Positions 31,721 to 43,516 of a stretch of 64,000 bases of DNA are shown in pieces. The notes beneath the pieces were generated by a model. That model searched no databases, was not told the DNA's origin, and saw only the letters and a list, made by a program, of their open reading frames with translations. The stretch is taken from positions 30,769,564-30,833,563 of the forward strand of contig CM076197.1 of the NCBI GenBank assembly GCA_038277395.1. Reading direction: 5' to 3'. Every line of letters begins with the position of its first letter. The stretch's first letter is position 1. This DNA comes from Dryocosmus kuriphilus (Eukaryota; Arthropoda; Insecta; Hymenoptera; Cynipidae). The position numbers and the translations under genes were made by a program.

Positions 31721-32090
31721 CTGTGATGCCCTGGGAATGTATCGAGCGCGAAACTTGAATATCGAATTTCCGCCCGACGATGTCCAACGAAACTGATTTC
31801 TGAAAGGATCGAGAGTCCTTGTCGTCAAGAACTGATGTTCGCCTCGCGCTGGGCTGAAAGTCATTCAGTAAACGAAAAAGGAACTAATATAAGTGAAATA
31901 AATTAAATCCCCTCGGACGGGAGGCGACCCGTGCAATCTCGAGATGTGAAGTAAAGTGCGTGAGAAGCGTGTTCCTTCGCCCACTCACTGGTCGCCGTGA
32001 GTTCTCTCGCCCCTCCACTGGGGGTTTGAGATTGCTTATTTATTATGAATAAAATTTTGATAGAAGCCTATTTGTAACAGCGATGTTACA
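31721..32090. other. Possible LTR-like stretch, no gene
   Basis: Non-coding, moderately GC-rich, ends in gcgatgttaca at 32090 with a preceding aataaa-type AT-rich part. It abuts the RT fragment of the next gypsy element where integrase would be expected, so it could be that element's LTR after an internal deletion; I found no second copy to prove it. Confidence 0.3.
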
Positions 32091-32099
32091 TCGGCACGG

Positions 32100-33045
32100 C
32101 CCTGATAAGAGGCCCGCGTCCGAAACAGGGCGAAACCTGCCCGCATCTTTCAGTCTAGCTAAGAGCTTTTTCAATTTTTCTGAGTCTTCTTTGAGGGAGT
32201 TGGCGTATATCACAGTGTCGTCCATATGCACGAACAGTTCGACTCCCTGCAGTCCCGTAAGGACTCGGTCCATGAGTCGTTGGAAAGTTGCAGGTGCATT
32301 GCGTAACCCAAAAGGCACACGGTTGAACTGAAATAGTCCAAATTGTGTCGAGAGGGTAGTTTTGTGACGGTTAGCAGGTTCCACTTCAATTTGGTGAAAC
32401 CCTAAAGCTAAATCTAGTCCAAAATATCGGTGATATTCGGTTGGGGTAAGCGTCCGCAACTGTCTTCTCGTTTAAAGCTCAATAATCAATAACTATTCGC
32501 CACTTTTTGGTACCTTCATAGTCAGTTCCCTTAGGTACGATCCAAACTTGGGAATTGAAAGGTGATTCCGATGTTACTACGCTACCGTTCTTTAGCAACT
32601 CCTCACATTGTTTTTTAACCTCTTCTCTATGCTCTGGGGGAAGTCTATGCATTTTATCGTTCACGGGGTCGTTGTCTCTCGTTGTGATGTTATGTTTCAG
32701 TAACAGAGTGGATGGAAGTTTGTCGTTCGGTAATTTAAGTTGGTAATGAAATTCAGTAAAAATTTCTATTGAATTGTCTTTTTCTTCACTATTGAGATCG
32801 CCCATATAACCTGTTTTTGTTAGTTCCGTAATTTTTTTTGCCTTTTCAGATTTCGAGTTCCGATCGTCTAATGTGTTTTCTGTTTTCCGAGGGATTGGTG
32901 ATATAATTTCGCATTCTTCTAGCTCGACGGGAGGAATTGCTAATTCGACATCGCGTATGGTGGAATTTATGCAAAAGACTTGGGCCTGTCCGTCGACGTG
33001 GGAAACTAATGACTCCCCCAATGAAGATTCCTGGGCCTGCATCAA
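32100..33045 (-). pseudogene. Reverse transcriptase of a third gypsy element
   Basis: From 33045 downward: 'KHNITTRDNDPVNDKMHRLP', 'EEVKKQCEELLKNGSVVTSE', 'PFNSQVWIVPKGTD' and 'KKWRIVIDY' (fingers); then after a frame break 'YFGLDLALGFHQIEVEPAN' with the first Asp, 'PFGLRNAPATFQRLMDRVL' and 'LFVHMDDTVIYANSLKED' with both Asp of the xMDD box, the usual Tyr being His. Homology stops at about 32150. RNase H and integrase are absent. Confidence 0.8.
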
Positions 33046-33109
33046 TGCGTGGCAAGTAGTCTTCTGTCACACGAAGGTTTTCAATGGACAAGGAAACTAA
33101 TTATCGAGC

Positions 33110-33310
33110 TCATGTTGTTAAAAGAACAGTCTTTCCCCTACGAAATGGAATTTTCCCATTGTCGGATGTCATTTCATCCCTTTTTATATGCAAAACTGCG
33201 CCTTGGTCAGCGAGGAATGGCATTCCAAGGAGGACCCCTTGAATGATATGGAAACTGTTAGGGACAACTTGAAATAGGATTTCGGCATCATTTATTTGCA
33301 ATTTTATTTC
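33110..33310 (-). pseudogene. Protease end of the third gypsy element
   Basis: 'FHIIQGVLLGMPFLADQGAV' matches the 'G.LG.DFL....' strand that ends gypsy proteases, with Met-Pro in place of the usual Asp. It sits between gag zinc region and RT. The catalytic DTG/DSG region was not recognised. Confidence 0.55.
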
Positions 33311-33641
33311 GCCTAGTGTTTTTGTCGTCCCTGGGCCGATTCCGAATATGTGACATTTATTTTGATTGTTAATTTGGATGTCGGGTTTTATTTCTTTCTT
33401 TTTAATTAAATTTAATTTCTCTCTGGTGTCTATAAGAAATTCTGCCTTTCCTTTATTAAAATCTGGGGCTGTAAATTTAACTGCTGGTGAATACTTTTAT
33501 GCAGACGGGTTAATAATGAACACTGTCCCTCTTAGTGGCGCTTTTTTGTTTTCGACTTCGACTCTGCGCCGGCGAATCGAGTTCTTTAGTCGTTTAAATG
33601 GGCTATGGTTTCATTCGAGGACTTGTTTCTGCGCTTGCAGT

Positions 33642-34015
33642 TTACATCATTGTATCCAGTAATTTTACAAGGGTTACAAAATCGAGTGGATGGGAGAAGG
33701 TCGCGACCTGAACATTTGTTTGCATAGTGCCCCGCTTTGCCTCATTTGTAGCACATGACTTCGGGATCTGTCCTATGAAGGAATTTGCGGGCCAAGTATC
33801 CTTCTCTGTCACATACATAACATATTTTATCAACAGAGTTACGGTTTTTTTGTTTGTTGTAGTTTCTGGGGTTGTGTTCAGGTCTATCACAATTGAAAGA
33901 CGTTACTGGAGTCGAATTCCTCCTATCAGGGTTTCGATCATCGCTGCGGGTTTGTTCGTAATCTTCAATTAAAAATTCTACAAATTTTTCTTTTAAATTT
34001 GAGCTTCTCAATAAT
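33642..34015 (-). pseudogene. Gag zinc-knuckle region of the third gypsy element
   Basis: 'NSVDKICYVCDREGYLARKF' resembles a CX2CX4HX4C knuckle with the His and last Cys replaced; 'CDRPEHNPRNY' before it is a possible first knuckle. Basic and Asn/Arg-rich, as gag nucleocapsid. The capsid part upstream (above 34015) is missing. Confidence 0.55.
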
Positions 34016-34039
34016 TTTCATAACTCTGCTGGATGTGCT

Positions 34040-36000
34040 CGAAATCTTTAAATACTGAGTTTCTTGTACTTGTCGAATATAATATGTACTTTTTTTCTAT
34101 TATATGTAAGTATTTTGAGTATATGTTTCGAGATTTTACCATAACTGCCCGGAAGGTTCTTCAACGTGTGTAATAAATAAAATCCATCAACTATGCGAAA
34201 TAATTTTACTTATTAAATGAAAATGTTTTATTAAAATGCATTTACATGTAATTACGAAAAATTTGTATTGCTTATTAATTGATAATAGATTGCTCAATAA
34301 AAAAAGCAAAAAGAGGAAATCGACTTATGAAAGTAATATTTGAACAAAAATGTTTTTTGGCTATAACACCTATTTGAGTAAGGAACTATCAATTATATTC
34401 CCTGTAATGAGGTATATTTAATGATATATTTAATTACTTGAATACGTTATTATTTGCTTTAAAGGGAGTTCTTTAGCTCCATATATAACAGTATTTTTGG
34501 TTGTTTGCTCTGTAAAACTTCAAACTGCAAGCAGCCTGTCGAATGAGTTTTTTAGGAATATATTCATTTTGATCAATATATACTACTTTTTGCATACATA
34601 AGAGAGTAGTAGAATCGTGTTCCACACTTCTTTCTCAAAAGAAAAAAACTAAAATCAGATTGCCATAAATGAAAAAAACATTACCGTGGAATTGCCAATT
34701 TACCAGCGTGGGACTGGCAAAACGTACCACTTAATTTGTAGGACAATATGACCATTTATTTATACAAATACTTACTAAGCAACTCTAAAAAAATCAACTG
34801 GTTATTAATTATTCTTCTGAACTCGTTATTTGGTGATGTTGGGAGTGGGGGACGCTTCGGTCAAACCATCCATTTTGAGGACAAACGGTTTTTCGAGTTT
34901 TTTATGAAATTTTCTTAAGATCCAACTAAAAAACTAACTGTTATTAATAACATTCGGAAAATCACCCAGTTGACATGTTTTACGCTTGCCCACTTTATTA
35001 GCTACCACTATTGACAATTTTCGCTGAGAGAAAAGTTGGGCATCTTTTCAGAACGAAGCTACTCACGAAGATTCAGCCTGTTAGTAATCATTGATAAAAA
35101 AGGGTTGTGTACTTTGGACTCTACTATTTAGATTGTAATAAACATTTTCTAGAATGAAGAATTTCTAATTAAATGATAATTTAAAATGGAAACTTTTAAA
35201 TTTAAATTTAAATTTTTATCATGGTTTTACAAGTTTAAATCTGCATTATTTGAATAAAATTTAAAAAGTATTAAATCAATATATTCTACAAGATTCATAT
35301 AAAATTCAAATTTTCAATAACAAAACTTAATAAAATATTTTTCATTCTTTTTCGTTCGAAACTCAATTGCTTGCAATAATTTTGGAAAGCATATGAGATA
35401 ACTAGATAAGAATCTTTGTACTATAAACCATACAAACTGAACTTCTTATATTTTTTCATATTTAACTGAATATTATTGAATTATGAAGGATTTCGATGGA
35501 AAAAAAAATAATTCATGTACATTTGAAAACATTGACTATTTATGCATATATCTGGTATCATTTGTTTTTTAACATTCTCAATTTCAAATTATTATATGCT
35601 TTTAAATACTTCAGTTTGAAAACATATTGTTTTTAACGTCTCAATTTGAAATTTTACAATTTCAAGCTTTTTAATTTTTAAATTATGTACTTTTTTCACT
35701 ACTGGTGTATTTTGAAATATTATATAATTTTGATTTGTATTGGCGAAGTAGATATGCTCAAGTGAAATAATTTTATGGGTTGATATAAGAAAAAAGCAAA
35801 ACAAAAATCCAAAACGGTTAAAAGATTCTGTTCCGTTTGCGAATTTCAAAATTCAAGTTTTTTAATATTCATACAAATTTTTCTGCCTGCTCCAAAATTT
35901 TGACCATCTTTTTATGCACAGGTTTTGCAAGTAAACAATAATAAAGAATTAGAAATTTAAAAGAAGTTTTGTTCAATTTAGAATTTTTTTAAGTGAGCAA
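34040..36000. other. AT-rich spacer, nothing recognised
   Basis: About 2 kb of strongly AT-rich DNA with only short, unsupported open frames. No TE domain, repeat array or RNA gene was seen. Confidence 0.6.
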
Positions 36001-36059
36001 ATGACATGTTTTTCGGAAAGAGTAAATGCCCAGATTCCTTCGAAAGAATTTTCAAAGAA

Positions 36060-36665
36060 AGATTTTTAAAATAATTTTTCGTTTTTGCTTATAAAACTTG
36101 GCCATGTCTAGATTCACCGAAATTCGATGAGCATAGAACAAATACTTTCGGTGAAACCAGGAAACGGGAATACTATATTATAATTAAGTATCTTGTAAAA
36201 TTTATTGTTAAAAATATCAATTTTTTATAAAACTGACAGACCCAAGTTTCAACATTTAAAAAAATGAGCAACTTTTTCTTTGAAGTTTGCTATTTTTTAA
36301 AATAATGAGAATAATACATTTTTTCCGTTAGATCCTGACGGAGAGTGCCTTATTGTGATGTAATTCACGAAACAATATTAAAAAGTTGAAAGTGAACAAA
36401 ATAGCGACCGTTTTTCTAAAAATACTATATTTTTATAAACATGCGATATGGAAAAAAGTTCAAGAACAAAATTTTTTCTTCCGAAGAGTTCTATAAAAAG
36501 TTTTTCTTCGAGGGAAACTTATGGTGAAACTGGAAAAATTTCTTCAATTTACTCAGTAAGCCCGGTCGGGAACTAAACGGGAATACTATATTAATTACCC
36601 ATCCTGTCATTTTTATTTTTTAAAAATTAATTAATTTTTTTAAACGAATTTTTACATTTTTTAAT

Positions 36666-36668
<3 letters not shown>
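36060..36668. repeat. Two-copy direct repeat, about 415-bp spacing
   Basis: 'aaacgggaatactatatta' occurs at 36161 and 36577 in similar surroundings ('gaaactggaaa', 'aattaagtatcttg' / 'aattacccatcctg', 'acattttttaatgag'-like ends). Diverged duplication in AT-rich DNA. Confidence 0.65.

Positions 36669-36712
<44 letters not shown>
36669..36712. repeat. (TA)n microsatellite
   Basis: About 22 AT dinucleotides without interruption. Confidence 0.95.
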
Positions 36713-36715
<3 letters not shown>

Positions 36716-36949
36716 GAACTCCATGCCGGATTCACAAAAAACAAACATTCATCTCATCGATTCTTTAAAAACTTACACACCTTTTTACATAGGGGAGAGT
36801 GCTCTCAACTAGATAGGTTCCTCAACTGAATAATGCATTAAATAATATTATATTTGAATTAAACGAAGTGCAGCATTTTTTATAAGCAACATTATCAACA
36901 AAAAAATTGTGCAATAATGTGCTTATGACTTACTTGTCGTTATTAGATT

Positions 36950-39565
36950 ACAAAATTTTAAAAATCTGCCCGCTTCGCGGGCACATTCTCATCGCGCGCT
37001 TCGCGCGAAGTATGAGCGCGCCTAGGGCGCGCGTCTGTTGGCACTCGCGCTTCGCACTCGACATTTGACTCGCGCTTCGCGCTCGATACATTATTCACCT
37101 CGCGCTACGCGCTCGGTGTTTATGGATCGTATAAACCTTTAAATTAAAAATTCCAAAAGAAATTATTTTACTTAAGGCTCTATTGCCCTTAAGGAATACA
37201 TTCTCATCATGACACTCGCGCTTCGCGCTCGATAATTACATTTTTAAAACACATTGTAGATTGGTAAAGTTTTTTAGTGATTTTCCAAACTTTCACAATA
37301 GAGGATTTCGATTCATAAAAGTAAATCGATGAGTCTTAACAAATAAATTTTGTAGCTCTTTCCAAGGTGAACAATTCTGCTTGTTAATATTTTCTCATAT
37401 CTTGCACAGTTTTGCTGAAAAGTGGTTTGCTTTATATTTCATAACATATTTCACGAATAACTCAAAAACTACGCATCTGATCAAAAAAATGATAGAGAGC
37501 AAATTTGTAGACCTTTTTGAGGTGAACAACTTTGTTTATTATTATTTTTCCGTATCTTCCATAGTTTGGCGGTAAATTTGAAATTTTTCATTTTTAATAA
37601 CGTTTTATCGATTAAAACAAAAACCGTGCATTTTATCAAAAAATGGTTAAACCAAAATTTGTAGCTCGTTTTAAATTGAACAACTTTGTTCTTTGCCACT
37701 TTTTTGTATGTTGAATATTTTGGCGGGAAACCAGAGTTCTTTAATTTTAATAGCGTTTTCTTAGTTAAAACAAAAACCGTTCATTTCATCAAAAAACGGT
37801 TAAGGCAAAAGTTGTAGATCTTTTTAAGCTGAACAATTTTACTCCCTTACATTTTTTTTGTATCTCTCACAGTTTAGCCGGAAAATGGATTTTTTTTTAT
37901 TTTGTGAAAACGGTTTTTGATGGATAAAATCATAACCGTTGGTCAAAAGTGGCTGGTTAACGAACTCGTCCTTACTTTTTATGCTTTAAAGAAGTGTGCT
38001 AAAGCGCAACCCAATCCGATTAGTCCTTCGAAAGTGATCGTGTTCACAGACTACAACGACGACAACAACAACAACGACGACAACAACGACAGACAGACAC
38101 CAACGTAAAACATGTTTTTTCGGATTCAGGAGGCCATGAAACGTGGAGATTTCATGAAATCCGCGAAAGTCAGTTTTCACATAAAACTAATACCTTCTCA
38201 TTGAGATGAGAATGTAAAAATGTGTTTTCTGCATGGCGAAGTAACTTCTATCCTCTTTTAATTTTTCAATGTTTACTGTGATGCAATTTTTACATTCTAA
38301 TCTCAGTGAGGAGGTATTAGTTTTATGTGAAAACTGACTTTCGCGAATTTCATGAATCTCAAAGTTTCGTGACCTCCTGAATCTGAAAAACATATTTTAA
38401 GTTGGTGTCTGTTTGTCGTCGTTGTTGTCGTTGTCGTTGTTGTTGTTGTCGTTGTCCTTGTCGTTTTAGTTGTTGTCTGTTAACACGATAACTTTCGAAG
38501 GACTAATCGGATAAGATTGCGCTGTGTCATACTTCTTTAAGGCCTAACAAATAAGGACGAGTTCGTTAACCAGCGGTTTTTGACCAACGGTTCTGGTTTT
38601 ATCCATGATAAATTCTGTCTAAAAATCTAAAATTCAAATTTCCTGCAAAAATATATAAGATACGAAAAAAATGATGATGAACAAAGTTGTTCATCACAAA
38701 AAGATCAATAAATTTACTCTATATCGTTTTTTTTGTAAAAACCATAGTTTTTGAGTTATTTGTGAAATATGTTACTAAATACAAACAGGGGCGCACAGGG
38801 CGGAGGGGCAAGTGGGTTTTTTTGCCCCGGGCCCCGCATTCGAGGGGGCCCCGCGGAGACCTATTCACACAACAATAACAGAAGATGATGATTCCAAAGA
38901 AAGGCCCCACAGTTTTCTGCCCCGGGCCGCATGAAACCTCTGTGAGCCCTTGAATACAAACAAATCCACTTTTCAGTAAAACTATGCGAGATAGGAGAAA
39001 ATATTAACAAACAGAATTGTTCACTTTAAAAAGATCTAAAAACTTGCTTAAAGCTATTTTGATCCAACACATAGTTTATTCATGAAACGTATAATAGTAG
39101 TTGTTTTAATCAAAAAATACACTGCTGTAAAATTAATAGGATAGTAAAGGTTATTAAAAAATCTGCCCTCCACTCGGGCGCATTCTCATCGCGTTTCTCA
39201 CGCTTACCAGTCAATTAAAATATATCAAAAACATGAAAAGGAATGTCACATTTTGGATAAACTTTATTCGAGTGCGAAGCGCGAGACACGCGATGATAAT
39301 GTATTTGTTACGGTCGACAGAGCTTTAACAAAAAACTCACAATTACCAAATTATACTGGTTAATGGTTCGAGCTTTAATTTTAAAAAGTCCATACGTACA
39401 GATGTAGGAGGATGTACGAACACCGAGCGCGTAGCGCGAGGTAAATAACGTATCGCGCGCGAAGCGCGAGTTCCGATAGACGCGCGCAAAATGCGCGCTC
39501 ATACTTCACGCGAAGCGTGGCGCGCAATGAGAAAGTCCCCACGCATCGGGCAGATTTTTTTATTG
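36950..39565. mobile_element. Giant imperfect palindrome (foldback element) with CTTCGCG-rich ends
   Basis: The left arm 36950-38230 and right arm 38250-39565 are inverted copies about a centre near 38240. The outer ends hold GC-rich runs such as 'ctcgcgcttcgcgctcg' on the left (36965-37110) and 'cgcgcgaagcgcgag' on the right (39450-39475), each made of short palindromes, in otherwise AT-rich DNA. The inner part pairs 'caacgacgacaacaac' (38054) with 'gttgttgtcgttgtc' (about 38440) and 'atgttttttcggattcagga' with 'tcctgaatctgaaaaacat'. The left arm carries four ~152-bp direct repeats (phrase 'tttgtag(a/c)tc..tttt' at 37352, 37504, 37660 and 37810); the right arm has fewer. No transposase found. 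Confidence 0.75.
38786..38952. mobile_element. hAT MITE, 167 bp
   Basis: An exact 8-bp duplication, aatacaaa, lies at 38778-38785 and 38953-38960. The ends are imperfect inverted repeats, CAGGGGCGCACAG and (reverse of the right end) CAAGGGCTCACAG. Length, 8-bp TSD and CAGGG ends fit hAT. GC-rich inside ('gccccgggcc' twice). It interrupts the right arm of the palindrome, so it is younger. Confidence 0.85.
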
Positions 39566-39569
39566 CTTT

Positions 39570-41335
39570 TTTTATTTTTTGTATTCGCAGGACGCATGGC
39601 TTTAAAAATTTCCACAGCAGGATTCTTCTAATTTTGAGGAACAACGTAATTAATGCTCTTATTGGCAGCGTCATGTGTCTCGATCTGGATAATTCGTGAA
39701 AGATTAGATTTGTATGCTGAAGTGATTTGTTTTATGTTAAGACGATATAGTGTTACGAACTAAAAAGTCAGAAACAAATGAACGTACACCAACGTGTACC
39801 TTGCCTACCTAATATTAATTTGGCAGAGGTTGGAGCAAAGGTATTTTTGATTAAATAATTAAAAATGTTATTTATATTAAAAGAAAAACATTACAGGGTA
39901 ATAGTACTGAATTGTTATTTGGTGATATGAAGAGAAATATCTATCAGTTAGCAATGCGACTACTGTAAAACACGATTATCCAGATCATGGTCCAAGACCC
40001 TCATCTAGATAAAAGTGCTCTGGTTCTGAAAAAGATTTTTTTCCCCGCGGCCATGATTTTGGCACTTTTCGATACATGTGCCGTCTATAGAAAGTTGCCG
40101 TTTGCCGATGAGACATTTGACTGCGCATAAGCTTAGGGAAAAGTTGCTCTCTGACGTCACTTTTCTCCACTAGTTGAGAAAAGTCACGTCAGACAGCACA
40201 CTACCCGCTAAGCTGTATGGCATTGCGTGTAAGTCTTTTCTTTTTTTTTTTTGAATCATATCAAAGTGAAAGAATCACGGCCTTGGGGAAAAAACAGTGT
40301 GTTTTACGCATGGAAAAAGTATAGCTTCAACGCTAAGTTCACCCTTTAAACACTCGACGGACGTGTTCAAACTAGCGATCTCGCCGTAAAAGCGATACTT
40401 TTCCCAATAATGCAACAATATACCAAATTATGGACACATATTTGATTTCATCTATGTTACGATTCCCGTATTGTTTAAACATTTTTTATCTTCAGTTTGG
40501 TACATAATACGCTCCTTTTTTACCTAAAATGTTTAAGTATTATTAAGTCAAAACTTCTCTTATCGAGTTCAAGGCATTCTCCCCTATATAGAAAGAAAAA
40601 TACGTCTCGGATATTTTGCTTGACAAATTTTTTTGCGACGACTTATCACTGTTTTAATTTTTTTTCCTTTTTTTTTCTACTTTCTATAAAGAAAAATGGA
40701 AGGTTCTTATAATAAGTGGGACCGTTTGGCTTGGTTTTCATTGAATTATAATAAAAACTTACAGTTTTATGTAAAATGGGCCGGAAATTCGAATTTCGTG
40801 GTCTTAATCACTTTCTATTAAGTCTTCAATGCTTATTTTTTATGTTTTTTTAATTACATTTTATTTAATTTTAAATTTTGATTTTCTCAAGTTTTCTCGA
40901 TTCGATTTTTTTCGTATACTTTTTTGTTGATGCTCCAAAGAGTTCTGCTTCAGAAGAAACTTTAAAATCAGTGGGCGTTTGCGTAATTTCGGAAATAAAT
41001 TTTTTTCATTTTTACTTTTTTATTCTTTTTTAAATTTTCTGGAGAATTATTCCCTTTTTATTTTTTAATCAAGGATTAATATTTATTTTTACGGGATAAA
41101 AGTTTTGCAAAATGATTACTGGTATGAAGAAATATTTATTGCCGCTAGGTGGCGCATTGTACACAGTGGACTTCTAATGTGTCTCTTTATTTAATAAAGT
41201 TTTGTATATATTAATCAAAGTGTTGTTTCAAAAGTTGCGTTCGTTACTTTACAAATATCTCTGCTTGAGATGGGGTAATCAGTGATTTTCCCTGCAGAAT
41301 TGTTTGTATCTTTTTTCTTTAAGTGCTTGTGAAGC
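39570..41335. other. AT-rich spacer with a possible Tigger-type end and a hairpin
   Basis: No gene. 'actgtaaaacacgattatcc' at 39962-39981 resembles a pogo/Tigger terminus and 'gtgtgttttac' near 40298 could be its partner, which would make a ~345-bp MITE, but no TSD is clear. A near-perfect 14-15-bp stem (gacgtcacttttctc / gagaaaagtcacgtc) lies at 40155-40192. Confidence 0.3.
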
Positions 41336-41399
41336 CTAGTAGAGACAGACAACGCCCTATGTAGTATATATGTACGTATATACATTATCTATTTGCACG

Positions 41400-42410
41400 A
41401 ATTGTAACTATCCGTTTGAGAAAACTGAATTTATAGCAGTGTGTAACGTGTATAGTGATTTTTATCATGCGACCCAGTAATGCTCTGGTGTTTCTTCTTG
41501 TGAAGTTAAAGTACTTGAATCCAGAAAAAAAGCACTGCTTGTTTATAGGTGTCCGGATTGCACTGCAAATGGAGATGAAAATAGGAGCGTGGCTGAGTGC
41601 ATTATTGAACAAAAAGATGTAATTAGAGATAACCCAGATAAACTCACCAATATTGATGCAGATATGAAGGTTCTGTCAACTAACCTAAAATATTTGCAAG
41701 ATAAAGTATCTATTATTCCTCAGATTGAAACTGCTGTCGATAACCTCAAAAGCAGGATTTCTGATTTGACAAGAAGGTTAGTGTTCATTGAGTCCGGCGA
41801 CTCTAACTTAGCTAGCAATAGCTGTATTGGTAATGCCAGTAATAATACTCTAAATACAAATTTGAACTCAACTGTTTTTACAAATATGCAGAAAATGTTA
41901 GATGAGGTTGAAGAAAGACAGCGACGGGCTAGAAATATTATGATATACAAGTTTCCTGATAGTAATTCTAAAGACCAAGATTTTGGGAGTATAAAAAAAT
42001 ACTTGAGAAAGACCAGACTTTCTACTGCATTATTAAAATCAAATATAAAAGCTCTGGTACTTTCTCAGAAGGATCTAATAGAACATTGTGTGTAACCATG
42101 GACAATGGAACTGATGCTTTAGCTGTTTTAACTAAGTGGAGGCAATTGCCTAATACTTTTTAGTGTTTCTGCTGATTACACCCAAGTTCAAAGAGATTTA
42201 TACAAAAAATTAAGAAGTGAAGCAGATGAGCATAACTCTACAAATCCTGCTCTTAAAAAGTTTGTTAGATACATAAAAGGAACTCCAGAGTTATGCTTTA
42301 ACAAGAAATATCTCAATGAAGCCGGTTCTGAGTGTGCGAAGGAAGGTAACAAATCCCATGATGATGAAAAAGTTTCTCTTGATGCTGTTGATATTACAAA
42401 AAACTAGTTA
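41400..42410 (+). pseudogene. LINE ORF1 (PHD-like finger plus coiled coil)
   Basis: Reading from about 41397: 'CNYPFEKTEFIAVCNVYSDF' and later 'YRCPDCTANG' give a C..C...H..C..C cluster like the PHD-type finger of CR1-clade ORF1, with a stop at about 41484. The open frame 41589-42095 follows: 'MKVLSTNLKYLQDKVSIIPQ' and 'LKSRISDLTRRL' are heptad-like coiled coils, then 'EVEERQRRARNIMIYKFPD', the conserved ORF1 'ER..R..N..I.N.PE' strand. It goes on in other frames to about 42405. Binds LINE RNA in intact relatives. Confidence 0.65.
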
Positions 42411-42419
42411 GAGGATCAG

Positions 42420-43516
42420 CGGGCTTTCCCATTTATTATCAAAATGTTCGAGGACTAAGGAACAAATTAAAAACTTTGCATAAAAATGTACATTTTCATT
42501 TATCATAATCGAAAGTCATGATTATTACTGAAACCTTCCTCCATAAGAGCATAAATGATAGTGAGTTGGGCCTAAATAATTATATAATATACAGAAGAGA
42601 TAGATATGGTTTTGCTAATTCTCCTTACGGAGGTGGAGTGCTGCTTACTGTACATAAAAGTATGAAATCGTCAATTATTTTCTCAAATCGTGATTGTAAT
42701 GCTGAATACCTGTTTGTTGAGGTTGTAACTGCCTCTAAAAAGATAATCTTTGGAGTAGTATATCTTCCTCCTAGATCAAGCGTTAGCCTTTATGAAGAAC
42801 ATGTTGGATGTATCGCAAATCTTAAAAATAATTATCCAGAGCATGATTTTGTTATAATTGGAGATTACAATTTGCCGAATATTGAATGGATAAATAACGA
42901 AGAAGGATTAGATAGTTTTTTTTTGAGTACTGATTTAACCGTTGAAGAAAATACTAGAGTTGTCACAATTTGCTTCCCTTTCTTGGATTTTAAGCAATTA
43001 TATCGTTTGAATACTGCCAAGGGCTATACCCTTGACTTAGTCCTTACGTCTTTTCTGAGAGCTGATTTCAAAGAAGTTTCTTCAATTGATTCGCTGGTTC
43101 CTGAAGAGGAGCATCACGTGTCCATGTTCTTCGAATTGAATGTTGAGACTGATAGTGTAATTCGTGATAAAACTAAATGCTGTAATTATGAAAACGCTGA
43201 TTATGATTATATTGTAAATAAGCTAAACGACATTTACTGGGAAGATTTCTTTGACTCTCCTGAGATATCAGCAAAAGTTGATAAATTTTATGAATACTTA
43301 TATAGCCTCATTAGATTACATGTACCTTATAGGAAATCTTGCCCTAGTACATATCCAGTATGGTACTCTAAAGAGTTGATTAGCTGTGTTATAAAAAAAA
43401 AGAAACTTCATAAATTGTGGCTACAATATAATTCCTTGGAAGATTATATTGAGTTTAAAAAAACTAGGGCAAAATGTATTTGTCTCGAGAGCATCTTATC
43501 AGAAATACATCTTTAA
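42420..43516 (+). pseudogene. LINE apurinic endonuclease domain
   Basis: 'YYQNVRGLRNKLKTLHKNV' (42437-42493) holds the N-terminal Asn strand; after a stop, 'IITETFLHKSINDSEL' holds the catalytic Glu; 'FGVVYLPPRS', 'HDFVIIGDYNLPNIEW' (Asp-x-Asn) and 'YTLDLVLTSF' follow; 'PEEEHHVSMFF' is the last strand, where the usual S-D-H is E-E-H. The frame 42518-43516 is open for 332 codons and runs into a linker toward RT. This is typical of CR1/Jockey endonucleases; the in-frame stop and altered end strand argue against activity. Confidence 0.75.

Noticed and set aside
37917..38180. Val-rich or Asn/Asp-rich short frames near 38050
   Set aside because: Translations of an ACAACG-type microsatellite.
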